From the NCBI GenBank assembly GCA_905182355.1, contig CAJJBH010000079.1, positions 1 to 47,242 of the forward strand: a stretch of DNA of 47,242 nucleotides. The letters run 5' to 3'. A program made the position numbers and the translations under genes. Source of the stretch: an uncultured Paracoccaceae bacterium (GTDB lineage Bacteria; Pseudomonadota; Alphaproteobacteria; Rhodobacterales; Rhodobacteraceae). Shown here in pieces: positions 16,632 to 25,555 of this stretch (its first letter is position 1; the number at the start of each line of letters is the position of its first letter). A model generated the notes under the pieces. It saw only the letters and a list, made by a program, of their open reading frames with translations, searched no databases and was not told the DNA's origin.

Positions 16632-16958
16632 GTCTTCCCCCACTCGAAAACTGCAGATAATATTATGTCCGCGTATTTTCTTTGATGGACAGTGCCTTGT
16701 CCAATCACATTTGCACAACAAGCCTAAGAATTTCTTATGATTCAGTTTGTGTGACCCACATTCGTCACGGTTTCGGCAGTTTGGCCGCAGCGGCCATAAT
16801 TTGCGCAAAAAATCGCCTAAAACTGTTGATAAATCATATCTCACAGATTCATTGCTTGGTTAACGATTCGGGGTATGCCATAGAGATGTTGCATCTGGGG
16901 ACAAGATGAATTGCCCGTGTAACATCACGGGAAACAGGCAATCGGGACACGTTAAGGT
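16632..16958. other. Intergenic region between the divergent L,D-transpeptidase and MepK-like genes
   Basis: The 327 bases must hold two divergent promoters. A short inverted repeat, GTGAC-N8-GTCAC, lies near 16750-16767. I see no ORF with coding character, no terminator, and no RNA gene. Confidence 0.5.
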
Positions 16959-17531
16959 ATGACACTACTGAACAAGACTGGCACAATGACGCGTCGCGCG
17001 TTGTTAGGAGCATTCACCGCGACAACAGTTGTTTCAGCCCCCACATTTTCCAACGCAGCAGGCTTTTTACGTGGTGGTGGCGATATCCGCCGCATTCGTA
17101 TGTTTTCAGGTCGGACTGGCGAACGCATCGACACGATCTACTGGGTCGAAGGCAAATACATCAAAGACGCCGTTAATGAAGTAAATTACTTCATGCGCGA
17201 TTGGCGTACTGACGGCGTCAAAACGATTGATTTGCGTACAATTGATGTCATGGCTGCAGCTCACAATTTGATGGATGTTAACGAACCCTACATGTTGCTG
17301 TCTGGTTACCGCAGCCCGAAAACGAACGCGATGTTGCGCTCGCGCTCCCGTGGTGTGGCTAAAAATTCCCTACACATGCAAGGTGAGGCCGCAGATTTGC
17401 GCCTGTCGTCACGGTCAGTTAGCCAAATGAGCCGTGCAGCAGCTGCATGTCGTGGCGGCGGTGTTGGTCGGTACTCTGGCTCAAACTTTGTCCACATGGA
17501 TTGCGGCGCTGTGCGCACCTGGGGCAGCTGA
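16959..17531 (+). CDS. DUF882/YcbK-family peptidase, MepK-like
   Basis: The 190-aa exported protein has a twin-arginine-type signal (MTRRALLGAFTATTVVSA, then PTFSNAAG) and an M15-type zinc peptidase domain: LLSGYRSPKTNAML, SLHMQGEAADLRL and NFVHMDCGAVRTW. These supply the His, Asp and His metal ligands. E. coli MepK (YcbK) cleaves the 3-3 cross-links made by LdtD and is likewise encoded beside it. The same pairing here supports that role by context. Start could be 16959 (AAGG immediately before) or the internal ATG at 16986, which would bring the twin arginine to the N-terminus. Confidence 0.9.
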   Translation: MTLLNKTGTMTRRALLGAFTATTVVSAPTFSNAAGFLRGGGDIRRIRMFSGRTGERIDTIYWVEGKYIKDAVNEVNYFMRDWRTDGVKTIDLRTIDVMAAAHNLMDVNEPYMLLSGYRSPKTNAMLRSRSRGVAKNSLHMQGEAADLRLSSRSVSQMSRAAAACRGGGVGRYSGSNFVHMDCGAVRTWGS

Positions 17532-17560
17532 CCCGTCCGACCAAAATGTTGTTTTGAAGA

Positions 17561-17586
17561 TAAGCGCCTTTTGTGGCGCTTATTTC
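17561..17586 (+). terminator. Intrinsic terminator after the MepK-like gene
   Basis: TAAGCGCC and GGCGCTTA form an 8-bp stem with a 6-nt loop, followed by TTTC. It lies 30 nt after the stop. Confidence 0.7.
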
Positions 17587-17657
17587 ATGTCTGTTTTCTG
17601 TCCTTTGCATCACAACACCCTCTTTTCAACTGAACCAACGGATGCCAGAAGGACTGC

Positions 17658-19085
17658 ATGTCAAAGAAAACCTTGAACGAAGCAAACCTTGAAGCACTTG
17701 GCGAAGCGCGACTTGCCCACTTGTTAATAGAAGTCAGCACTGGCAGCGCTGAAATCAAACGACGTCTACGGTTGGAACTGGCCCACAACTTAGGTCCGGA
17801 GGAATTGGCACGTGATGTGCAAAGGCGCCTGACGTCCATCCGCAGATCGACCAGCTTTGTTGGATGGCGCAAGCGTAAGGCCTTGATCAAGGACCTCAAC
17901 ACCCAAGCCGTTATGATCACTGATAAGATTGGACCGGAGGCACCCACATTGGCCTTTGACCTGTTGTGGGATTTTATCGAACTGGCCCCTTCCGTGTACG
18001 AGCGTGTTGATGACAGCCGTGGTGATGTGGGCGAAGTGTTCCGGTCAGCACTTTTGCAGTTTGAGGATATTGCCCCCCGTGCCGTTCTAGCCCCCGAGAA
18101 CCTAGCCATACGTATCTGGGATGCGCTGTGCGATAATGCATACGGCGAATTCAATGGGATCATCCCTATCCTTGCGCAGGCTTTGGGGCATGAAGGGCTT
18201 GAGCACCTGAAAACACTTGTGAAGGCGCATCAATCTGCTCCTGTCAAAGAAACCGATGATCACGCAGCATTGCAGTTTCTACGAGATTTGCGCAGCACAG
18301 GCGGAAACTTTGCAGCGGATCAAAAAACGCAATTGATTAAGTCATGCCTTCAAGACATCGCAACGGCCCAAGGTGATATGGACGCCTATATTGCGCAATA
18401 TTCGGCTCGTGACTTAAAACGCCCGCACATCGCCGCCAAAGTGGCGCAGCTTTTATTGGACAATGCCCGCCCACACGATGCGCTAGATGTTTTGACTGCT
18501 GCGGATCAAAATGCGGCGGCAACTGGTAAAACTGAATGGGACGCCACCTATATCAAGTGCCTGCTGGAATTGGATCGCGTTGAAGATGCGCAAGACCATC
18601 GCTGGACGTATTTTCAAGAAACCCTCGATGTGCAAACTTTACGTGACTATCTTAAAGTCTTGCCCGACTTTGAGGACATGGAATTTGAAGCCACGGCAAA
18701 AGGGCATGCTTTGAAATTTTATGACATTGTTGCCGCGCTTACGTTCTTCATTGAGTGGCCAGACCACGCCTTAGCCACCCGTTTGGTCGAGGCGCGCATC
18801 AACGAGCTGGATGGTGACCTTTACAATATTCTCACTCCTGCCGCCGAAAGCCTGCGTGACAAACAGCCTTTGGCCGCCGTTTTGTTGTGGCGTTCGATGA
18901 TAAATCATACCCTTTGGGAGGGACGTAACAGTCGCTATGGGCATGCGGTGGATCATTTGATGGATTGTGCTGCGGCTGACATGGAATTGACGGATTATGG
19001 CACTCGCCAAACGCACGAACAGTATTTGAATGGACTGCGCCTTCAGCATAAGCACAAGTCGTCTTTTTGGGCGAAACTGGCCTAA
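17658..19085 (+). CDS. DUF6880 family protein, function unknown
   Basis: The 475-aa soluble protein begins KKTLNEANLEALGEARLAHL and continues RRLRLELAHNLGPEELARDV, the typical N-terminus of the DUF6880 family in Rhizobiales and Rhodobacterales. It is rich in Leu, Ala and paired helices (for example LLLDNARPHDALDVLTAA) and looks like an all-helical TPR-like repeat protein. There is no signal peptide or membrane segment, and no catalytic motif is visible. It is a single gene with its own upstream terminator-bounded promoter region; no neighbour suggests a function. Confidence 0.75.
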   Translation: MSKKTLNEANLEALGEARLAHLLIEVSTGSAEIKRRLRLELAHNLGPEELARDVQRRLTSIRRSTSFVGWRKRKALIKDLNTQAVMITDKIGPEAPTLAFDLLWDFIELAPSVYERVDDSRGDVGEVFRSALLQFEDIAPRAVLAPENLAIRIWDALCDNAYGEFNGIIPILAQALGHEGLEHLKTLVKAHQSAPVKETDDHAALQFLRDLRSTGGNFAADQKTQLIKSCLQDIATAQGDMDAYIAQYSARDLKRPHIAAKVAQLLLDNARPHDALDVLTAADQNAAATGKTEWDATYIKCLLELDRVEDAQDHRWTYFQETLDVQTLRDYLKVLPDFEDMEFEATAKGHALKFYDIVAALTFFIEWPDHALATRLVEARINELDGDLYNILTPAAESLRDKQPLAAVLLWRSMINHTLWEGRNSRYGHAVDHLMDCAAADMELTDYGTRQTHEQYLNGLRLQHKHKSSFWAKLA

Positions 19086-19247
19086 GTTTTCGACCAAATA
19101 ACTAAACCGCTTTCATTTTTTGCGTCGGATTGTTCGCAATTTTGGTCAGGATCAAAACCATGATGAAATTTTCATAGTGCCAGCGCTGCTTTTTCAAAGA
19201 CAACCTTGACCAACCAAAAACTAAACGCTGCATCCGTTGTGGGTCAA

Positions 19248-19531
19248 TTACTTACCGTCGAAATTCTTGATCTTTGACCATTGCAAATGCGCACCGCGCT
19301 GACCTGATGATGGATCATTTAGATCAAGAATTAGAAAGGCCGTGACCCCGTCAGTATCACAGGCAAGCAAGACCAAATCGTTTGGGGCCAAACGACTTTC
19401 ACTTCAAAGAAAGCCTCGAACTCCCAATGTTTTGCATAGTGCTGCCCATGAAGCGTGACGATTGTTCCCAACGCACCTGGTACAAACCTATCAGTTATTT
19501 CGATAATTATTGCCCCATTCATCAAACACAA
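19248..19531 (-). pseudogene. Frameshifted remnant of a small protein gene, family unknown
   Basis: The minus strand codes for VPGALGTIVTLHGQHYAKHW and EFEAFFEVK in one frame. About 19387 the plausible coding sense moves to another frame: SESRLAPNDLVLLA, DTDGVTAFLILDLND, LQWSKIKNFDGK, stop at 19248. The second part has no start codon of its own. The 5' part also lacks a convincing beginning. I read it as one gene of about 90 codons or more broken by at least one frameshift. The rest of 19086-19645 shows nothing else. Confidence 0.5.
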
Positions 19532-19645
19532 TTAGATGAACAATGCCGTTTCAAGTAAAGGCAAACATTGTCCCCACATAAGCACCGCCCATAATCCCAG
19601 CCTATAGAAAATGCGAATGACTGGATTGGTGGGGCGACGTCCGTT

Positions 19646-20572
19646 CTATTTACTTGTTCCATTTAGAAACAAAGGTCGCTGACTTTTTTTCATGTAAGTC
19701 CAAGCAATAAAACGACTTGTTTTTTGCCCCTGTGCCATTTCGACAACTTTATAATCAGCAACTTTAGCTTTTCCTAAAATCTTATGAAGGGGCTGAAGAT
19801 TATCTTTTTTCGACACCATCGAGGTAAACCATAGACACTGGTCGGCGAACTCTATGCTTTGCTCAATCATCTTAGCTATAAACTTTATCTCTCCACCCGG
19901 ACACCAAAGTTCAGCGTTTTGACCGCCAAAATTTAGTTTTTCTGAATGCCCCTTGCCAAGGTTACGCCACTTACGCTGGGTGCCTTTATTTGCTTGTTCC
20001 ATGGACGCATGGAAAGGCGGATTGCACATCGTGATGTGAAAAATGTCGCGGGGTCCGATCACCCCTCTAAAGATATTCTTAGGTATATCTTGTCGTCTGA
20101 GGGTGGTTTTCAGCTTGTTGAATTCGCAGATCTGTTGCGCCGATTTGATAGCGGCAGGGTCGATGTCGACGCCAGTAAAGTTCCAGCCGTACTCACTCTG
20201 ACCAACTAGGGGATACACCAGACTTGCACCCGTACCAATGTCTAACGCTTTGACATTACGCCCACGAGGGATTTCTTGATTGTTGTCGCCTGCAAGCAAG
20301 TCCGCAAGATAGTGGATGTAATCGACACGCCCGGGAATTGGAGGGCAAAGGTAATTTGCAGGGATATCCCAAAAATCAATTTTGTAATAAGCCTTTAGCA
20401 ACGCCCGATTAAGCATACGGACCGCCATCGGGTCTTGAAAATCAATAGTCGTTTGACCAACAGGGTTGAGAGTGGTGAAGGCCTCAAGTTCAGGTAAATG
20501 TGCGACTAAACGCACAAAATCGTAACCTTCTCTGTGTTGATTACGGGGGTGTAGCTTAGTTTTGGTGGCCAT
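19646..20572 (-). CDS. rlmF: 23S rRNA (adenine(1618)-N(6))-methyltransferase
   Basis: The 308-aa SAM-dependent enzyme methylates A1618 of 23S rRNA. RlmF blocks are very clear: KLHPRNQHREGYDF, LNPVGQTTIDFQDPMAVRML, ANYLCPPIPGRVDYIHYLAD, the SAM-binding LDIGTGASLVYPLVG, MCNPPFHAS (NPPF catalytic motif), LNFGGQNAELWCPGGE and EMAQGQKTSRFIAWT. The gene is more AT-rich than its neighbours, with many AAA and TTT codons. RlmF is best known from gammaproteobacteria, so acquisition by transfer is a reasonable inference. It stands alone between a decayed gene and a tRNA. Confidence 0.93.
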   Translation of the reverse strand: MATKTKLHPRNQHREGYDFVRLVAHLPELEAFTTLNPVGQTTIDFQDPMAVRMLNRALLKAYYKIDFWDIPANYLCPPIPGRVDYIHYLADLLAGDNNQEIPRGRNVKALDIGTGASLVYPLVGQSEYGWNFTGVDIDPAAIKSAQQICEFNKLKTTLRRQDIPKNIFRGVIGPRDIFHITMCNPPFHASMEQANKGTQRKWRNLGKGHSEKLNFGGQNAELWCPGGEIKFIAKMIEQSIEFADQCLWFTSMVSKKDNLQPLHKILGKAKVADYKVVEMAQGQKTSRFIAWTYMKKSQRPLFLNGTSK

Positions 20573-20781
20573 GAGGAGCCTTCATTAAAGTTCGTGGACA
20601 TAACCAGCCAAACTGTTGTTTCATCATAAGCGCGGATGCACAATTAGTAAAATTTATAGGGTGCTGCATAAGAGTAATTGATTGGTGAGTGCCCATAAAT
20701 TGTTTGTCTAAGACTTAGTCCAATACGGAAAGTCCATCAGTTTCAAAATGACACCTTTTTTCGTATCATTATTTTTCTAAA

Positions 20782-20858
20782 TGGTGGTCCCGACTGGATT
20801 TGAACCAGTGACCCCTCGCTTCGGAGGCGAGTACTCTATCCAGCTGAGCTACGGGACC
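20782..20858 (-). tRNA. tRNA-Arg (anticodon CCG)
   Basis: The minus strand folds into a complete cloverleaf: acceptor GGTCCCG with CGGGACC, D arm GCTCAGCTGGATAGAGT, anticodon stem CTCGC/GCGAG around loop CTCCGAA (anticodon CCG, reading CGG), and TPsiC loop GGTTCAAATCC. The discriminator is A and CCA is encoded. Length is 77 nt with CCA. Confidence 0.96.
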
Positions 20859-20935
20859 ATTGAAGCGCGTATAGCTTTGCAGCTGTGGCGCTGCAATTGC
20901 TAAATGTTTGTGTTTCGCATGATCCCAAAAAAGAC

Positions 20936-22165
20936 TTAACCAAAAAGATCGTGTGCGAGTTCAAGCGCATCAATCCAAATGTCGATCTCGGCCGTGGTGT
21001 TATACATCGCAAACGACGCACGACAGGTGGCGTTTAAGCCAAGATGTTCCATCAACGGACCCGTACAATGTTGCCCGGCCCGTACCGCGACTCCTTTTTT
21101 GTCCAAGATGGTCGAGATGTCGTGTGGATGTGCAGCACCGTCCATCGTGAAGCTGAAAATTGCGCCTTTATCTGGAGTGGTCCCTTGGACGTTGATCCAG
21201 TTCAGACCAGCAAGTTTTGAGATGGCGTAATCACGCAATGAATTTTCATGGGAAGCAATCGCTTCCATTCCATGATCCATCATGTAATCGACGGCCGTCC
21301 CCAGACCAATCATTTGGACAATGCCGGGCGTGCCTGCCTCAAACTTCATTGGGGAGTCATTATAGACAACACCGTCTTTGGAAACTTCGCGGATCATATC
21401 ACCACCACCAAGGAACGGCTGCATTTCAGCCATCCGCTCTGGTTTGACATAGATGGCACCGGAACCAGATGGGCCGTAAAGTTTGTGGCCTGTAATAGCA
21501 TAGAAATCCGCATCGATGTCTTGCACGTCGACCGCCATATGAACCGCAGACTGCGACCCGTCGACCAAGACGGGAACATCTTTGGCATGGGCACCAGCGC
21601 AGATCGATTTCACATCAACCTTGGTCCCCAACACATTGGACATATGCGTGATGGCAATCAATTTGGTTTTTGGGGTAATCGCATCAATAACCGCTTGCGG
21701 GTCCAAGGCCCCTGTCGCGTCAACGTCCACCCACGTCAGAACGACACCTTGGCGTTCACGCAAGAAGTGCCAGGGCACGATATTGGCGTGGTGTTCCATA
21801 ACGCTTAGAATAATCTCGTCACCTGCTTTTAAGTTGGGCATGGCCCAGCCGTAAGCAACCATGTTGATGCCTTCAGTGGTGCCTGAATTGAAAATAATAT
21901 TATTTTCAGATACAGCATTCAGGAACTTTGCGATTTTTCCGCGTACGGCTTCATAATTATCTGTCGCAAGGTTGGACAGGTAATGCAGGCCGCGGTGCAC
22001 GTTTGCATACTCATTTGCATAAGACCGTGTGATGGCGTCAATCACCACCTGCGGTTTTTGTGCTGATGCGCCATTATCAAGGTAAACCAAAGGCTTACCG
22101 TTCACTTCGCGCGACAGAATTGGAAAATCCGCGCGTATTTTTGCGACATTATACATTTGCGTCAA
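20936..22165 (-). CDS. sufS: Cysteine desulfurase SufS (group II)
   Basis: The 409-aa PLP enzyme takes sulfur from cysteine for Fe-S cluster assembly. Group II features are present: N-terminal RADFPILSREVNGKPLVYLD, PLP lysine in AITGHKLYGPSG and the active-site Cys in AVRAGQHCTGPLMEHLG, with no long flexible loop. It is the last gene of the suf operon and overlaps the upstream Yip1 gene by 17 nt. Neither SufE/SufU-like nor SufA/SufT-like genes follow; the next feature is a tRNA on the same strand. Confidence 0.95.
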   Translation of the reverse strand: MTQMYNVAKIRADFPILSREVNGKPLVYLDNGASAQKPQVVIDAITRSYANEYANVHRGLHYLSNLATDNYEAVRGKIAKFLNAVSENNIIFNSGTTEGINMVAYGWAMPNLKAGDEIILSVMEHHANIVPWHFLRERQGVVLTWVDVDATGALDPQAVIDAITPKTKLIAITHMSNVLGTKVDVKSICAGAHAKDVPVLVDGSQSAVHMAVDVQDIDADFYAITGHKLYGPSGSGAIYVKPERMAEMQPFLGGGDMIREVSKDGVVYNDSPMKFEAGTPGIVQMIGLGTAVDYMMDHGMEAIASHENSLRDYAISKLAGLNWINVQGTTPDKGAIFSFTMDGAAHPHDISTILDKKGVAVRAGQHCTGPLMEHLGLNATCRASFAMYNTTAEIDIWIDALELAHDLFG

Positions 22166-22769
22166 TTCCCATTGTGGCCAAACCTGTGATCGTCAAGATG
22201 AAGCTTAAACCCAAAATAACACCAACCATCGCCGACAACAAAACACCTACAGTTTTGAATATTGAGTCAAGACCAGCAGCTTCATTCACAAAATGAACCA
22301 GTATCCAAAGGCTTAAAATCGCGACGGCCAATCCAAACAAACCCGCAAGGGAGGGCACAGCCAACATCAAAACCAACAAGACAACCTGTGCCATAACGCG
22401 CAGGCCTTGCAACCAGACCAAAACGGCCAACATGTTTTCAAGGCTTCCCGTTCCGCCAATCGCAGCCCCCAACCAATGCAGGACATGCACAGTTATAACC
22501 AACGCAAAAGCAAGGAAGACAAAGGCAAACAGTGGGCTAAATATTATCGCCGGTATCTGGATCGGCATCTGTGCCAATTGCTCGGGCGTAGGCCCGGTCA
22601 GCGCGTTCGACACCCATACCAGGGTGGCGTTTGCGATGCTGACCAGCAACAACAGCGACCACAAGATATCACGGCGCAAGCCCGACGCGAGAACAAACCG
22701 CGCAGCCAATGCGGGGTTCTGCAGGCTAAGTATTGTCAAAGTACCAATGGATTGCGTGGAAAAAATCAT
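22149..22769 (-). CDS. Yip1-domain membrane protein, suf operon member
   Basis: The 206-aa protein has about five hydrophobic segments typical of bacterial Yip1 (PF04893-like) proteins: ILWSLLLLVSIANATLVWV, PLFAFVFLAFALVITV, the GAAIGGTGSLENMLAVLVWL segment and a C-terminal VGVILGLSFILTITGL. Its function is unknown. The stop overlaps sufS by 17 nt and the start overlaps the previous membrane-protein gene by 4 nt, so it is clearly co-transcribed and probably co-translated. Yip1 genes inside suf operons recur in Rhodobacterales from what I recall, but no mechanism is known to me. Confidence 0.8.
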   Translation of the reverse strand: MIFSTQSIGTLTILSLQNPALAARFVLASGLRRDILWSLLLLVSIANATLVWVSNALTGPTPEQLAQMPIQIPAIIFSPLFAFVFLAFALVITVHVLHWLGAAIGGTGSLENMLAVLVWLQGLRVMAQVVLLVLMLAVPSLAGLFGLAVAILSLWILVHFVNEAAGLDSIFKTVGVLLSAMVGVILGLSFILTITGLATMGIDANV

Positions 22770-23254
22770 TGCTCAATCCCCTCGGCTGCTCGCATTCCCG
22801 CAATCCAGAACCATAAGACATTCAATAGCCAAATCATGCCAACCAACTGTAAACCAGCGCTTGGCCCGATAAATGCAGCAATCAACCCCAAAAACAGAAC
22901 AACAGGACTGCTGGCCAGCAACGCCCAAAACAGGCTAAGGCGAATACCGTATCCTGTAATGTTCCGTCCAGCCAAACGTGCAAGCCCAAAGACCATTGCA
23001 GCAAAGCCATACAGCAACAATGGGACCAAAAATATCCACAGAAAAGCGCTCCAATACATCCGCGCCATCAGTGGAACATCTGGATTAAAGTGAGCCTCGC
23101 GGGATTGGTAGGGTGCTTGTGCGACAAACATCACGATGCAGGCAAACAACAGGATATTCAGCGCGAAACCTTCGCGCCGCCCCTGCCCCATGAGCCGTGC
23201 TACCACACGACCAGGGCCGCGATAACTGGCCTTGATATCTGTCGTGACCGACAT
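22766..23254 (-). CDS. Second Yip1-like membrane protein, suf operon member
   Basis: The 162-aa protein begins MSVTTDIKASYRGPGRVVAR and has about four hydrophobic stretches (FALNILLFACIVMFVAQ, AFLWIFLVPLLLYGFAAMVF, FWALLASSPVVLFLGLIAAF, GMIWLLNVLWFWIAGM). I start it at 23254, where TGATG joins it to the sufD stop; the frame could be extended to 23278 inside sufD. It ends in a 4-nt overlap with the next Yip1 gene. Both small membrane proteins may act as a pair. Confidence 0.75.
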   Translation of the reverse strand: MSVTTDIKASYRGPGRVVARLMGQGRREGFALNILLFACIVMFVAQAPYQSREAHFNPDVPLMARMYWSAFLWIFLVPLLLYGFAAMVFGLARLAGRNITGYGIRLSLFWALLASSPVVLFLGLIAAFIGPSAGLQLVGMIWLLNVLWFWIAGMRAAEGIEQ

Positions 23255-24534
23255 CAACCGCCGCGCCGTTCCAGCCAAGACGCCATGCGGGTGTTGATTT
23301 CAGCCCGCAAAGTTTCGTCTTCAATTTCCTCAACCGCTTCAGTCAGAAACGACAATGTCAGTAAGTCAGTTGCTACTGCTTTGGGAACGCCTCGTGATTG
23401 AAGATAAAACAGTGCTGTTTCGTCAATAGCACCTGTGGTGGAACCGTGAGAACAAATCACGTCGTCAGCGTAAATCTCAAGCTCTGGCTTAGCAAGGAAT
23501 TGGCTATCGCCGTCCAACAGCAACGACTGACTGATCTGATAACCGTCGGTTTTTTGTGCACCCGCTTTGACCAAAATCTTACCTTGGAACACACCAGTAG
23601 CCCCGTTGCGCAGCACCTTCTTGAACACCTGACGGCTTTCACAATTCACGGCATCATGGGTAATGAACACCGTGTCATCATGGTGAAAATCACCATCTCC
23701 AACACAAGCACCACCAACCGTTGCATTCGCGTTGTCGCCGGTCAGTTCGATGATGCACTCGTTGCGCGTCATCACGCCGTTGGCAGTCAGTGTGAAGGAT
23801 TTGAACGTCGATTCCGCACCCAAACGCGCAAACATATGTGTGGCAGCACGGCGTTCGTGATCGCGGCCTTGGGCACGAGCGTGGTGGAAGGCCGCGCCAT
23901 CAGCGATGTCCACTTCCATCACATTGTTCAATCGTGCAGCAGCTGGGCCCGTTTCCAAAACCGTGAGGCTTGCGCCTGCATCGACTTTGATAACATGGTG
24001 CAACATCACATCAGAAGTCTCTGATTTATGAAGATAAATCATATTGATGGGTTTGATAACAGCACCCGTCACATGGATCAAAACACCATCCACAGCAAAC
24101 GCAGTGTTTAGCGCGGCCAATGAACGCGCAACCGGCTTTTGACCGTTGGCTTCCAGAACGCCGTAAACATCACGTGCCCAATGGATATCAGCATCTGCAG
24201 CCGCCAAACGATCAATTTGGATACCTTCCAATGACAAATCATCAGAGGCTTCGGCATCAAACACACCGTCAACAAATACGATCTTCAACCGATCAATTGC
24301 ATCAAACAATGGGACTTCATCAGTGACGAACGGCGCTGCCGGAACAGGTAACGCTTGGGTCAACGTGTCGGGTCTTGTAAATTTCCAGTATTCATCACGA
24401 CGGTTCGGCAGGCCCATCGATTGTAAGCGTGAAAACGCATCTTTACGGGCAGCATCAGACCATCCGCCAGCTGGCAAAGTAAGTCCAGCCAAACGTTCGT
24501 CGGTGACGCTTAAGGTTTCAGCTACAGCGCTCAT
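23254..24534 (-). CDS. sufD: Fe-S cluster assembly scaffold subunit SufD
   Basis: The 426-aa protein partners SufB and SufC in the SufBCD scaffold that assembles Fe-S clusters. The N-terminus PNRRDEYWKFTRPDTL and the C-terminal beta-helix core (LELTGDNANATVGGACVGDG-like segment, EIYADDVICSHGSTTGAIDE, FYLQSRGVPKAVATDLL) are characteristic. Its ATG is fused to the sufC stop (TAATG) and its stop to the next start (TGATG), so the genes are translationally coupled. Confidence 0.94.
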   Translation of the reverse strand: MSAVAETLSVTDERLAGLTLPAGGWSDAARKDAFSRLQSMGLPNRRDEYWKFTRPDTLTQALPVPAAPFVTDEVPLFDAIDRLKIVFVDGVFDAEASDDLSLEGIQIDRLAAADADIHWARDVYGVLEANGQKPVARSLAALNTAFAVDGVLIHVTGAVIKPINMIYLHKSETSDVMLHHVIKVDAGASLTVLETGPAAARLNNVMEVDIADGAAFHHARAQGRDHERRAATHMFARLGAESTFKSFTLTANGVMTRNECIIELTGDNANATVGGACVGDGDFHHDDTVFITHDAVNCESRQVFKKVLRNGATGVFQGKILVKAGAQKTDGYQISQSLLLDGDSQFLAKPELEIYADDVICSHGSTTGAIDETALFYLQSRGVPKAVATDLLTLSFLTEAVEEIEDETLRAEINTRMASWLERRGG

Positions 24535-25289
24535 TACGCCACCTCTGCCAGAATGTCGGCGTAGCCGTTCTTTTCAATTTCCAAAGCTAATTCTGGCCCG
24601 CCTGTCTTGATAATGCGACCATCAGCCATGATGTGAACATAGTCAGGCTTGATGTGATCCAGCAAACGCTGGTAGTGCGTAATAATCAAGAACCCACGGC
24701 CCTCATCACGCAGCGCATTCACGCCTTCCGCAACAAGTTTCATCGCGTCAACATCCAGACCGGAATCCGTTTCATCCAGAATGCACATCTTTGGCTCAAG
24801 CATTGCCATTTGAAGGATCTCGTTGCGCTTCTTTTCACCACCAGAGAAGCCTACGTTGACGGGCCGTTTCAGCATTTCCGCGTCGATTTTTAATGTTTTG
24901 GCCTTGGCCCGCACTACCTTTAGAAATTCAGCGGCTGACATTTCTTCTTCACCGCGTGCTTTGCGCTGTGCGTTCACAGCTGTTCGTAGGAATGTCATGT
25001 TGCCAACACCCGGAATTTCCACTGGGTACTGGAACGCCAAGAACAGGCCAGCAGCTGCACGTTCTTCTGGTTCAATGTCTAGCAAATCAACGTCACCCAA
25101 ATGGGCTTCGCCTTCTGTAACCTCATATCCACCACGTCCAGACAACACATATGACAGCGTTGACTTTCCAGACCCGTTTGGCCCCATAATCGCATGCACC
25201 TTGCCAGCTTCAACCTCAAGGTTAACGCCTTTTAGGATTTGCTTGTCTTCATCTTCAAGTTTGACGTGTAGGTTATTGATCTTCAGCAT
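24534..25289 (-). CDS. sufC: Fe-S cluster assembly ATPase SufC
   Basis: The 251-aa ABC-type ATPase of the SufBCD complex shows Walker A GPNGSGKSTL, the SufC block LFLAFQYPVEIPGVGN, signature VGFSGGEKKRNEILQMAML, Walker B CILDETDSGLDVDAM and switch IITHYQRLL. It starts 75 nt after the 62-aa membrane protein gene and is directly coupled to sufD. Confidence 0.95.
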   Translation of the reverse strand: MLKINNLHVKLEDEDKQILKGVNLEVEAGKVHAIMGPNGSGKSTLSYVLSGRGGYEVTEGEAHLGDVDLLDIEPEERAAAGLFLAFQYPVEIPGVGNMTFLRTAVNAQRKARGEEEMSAAEFLKVVRAKAKTLKIDAEMLKRPVNVGFSGGEKKRNEILQMAMLEPKMCILDETDSGLDVDAMKLVAEGVNALRDEGRGFLIITHYQRLLDHIKPDYVHIMADGRIIKTGGPELALEIEKNGYADILAEVA

Positions 25290-25364
25290 TTTATATTCCT
25301 TAGTCTACCGACGAAACGGCGTAATTCATGTTCAGTCAAACACCACTTATGGCGTTTGCTGCTA

Positions 25365-25553
25365 TTATTTTTTGTCCCCTTTGAACATAATCATGGCGAC
25401 GCGAACCGCCGCATAAATCATGACAAAGATAAGCGTTCGAAGCCCTGTTAGCTTGAAGCCTTCCAACGACAGGCCACCGGTCTCAACAAAAGTTGTCAAA
25501 ACCCAGAAAACCGCCGCCGCAATGGCAATATTCCATGTCAGGGTACGCATCAT
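25365..25553 (-). CDS. Small two-helix membrane protein between sufB and sufC
   Basis: The 62-aa protein has two hydrophobic segments (NIAIAAAVFWVLTTFV and LRTLIFVMIYAAVRVAMIMF) and a basic end (KGDKK). It begins 2 nt after the sufB stop, at either of two adjacent ATGs. No family recognised. The spacing makes it an operon member; whether it has a role in Fe-S assembly is unknown. Confidence 0.65.
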   Translation of the reverse strand: MMRTLTWNIAIAAAVFWVLTTFVETGGLSLEGFKLTGLRTLIFVMIYAAVRVAMIMFKGDKK

Positions 25554-25555
25554 AA

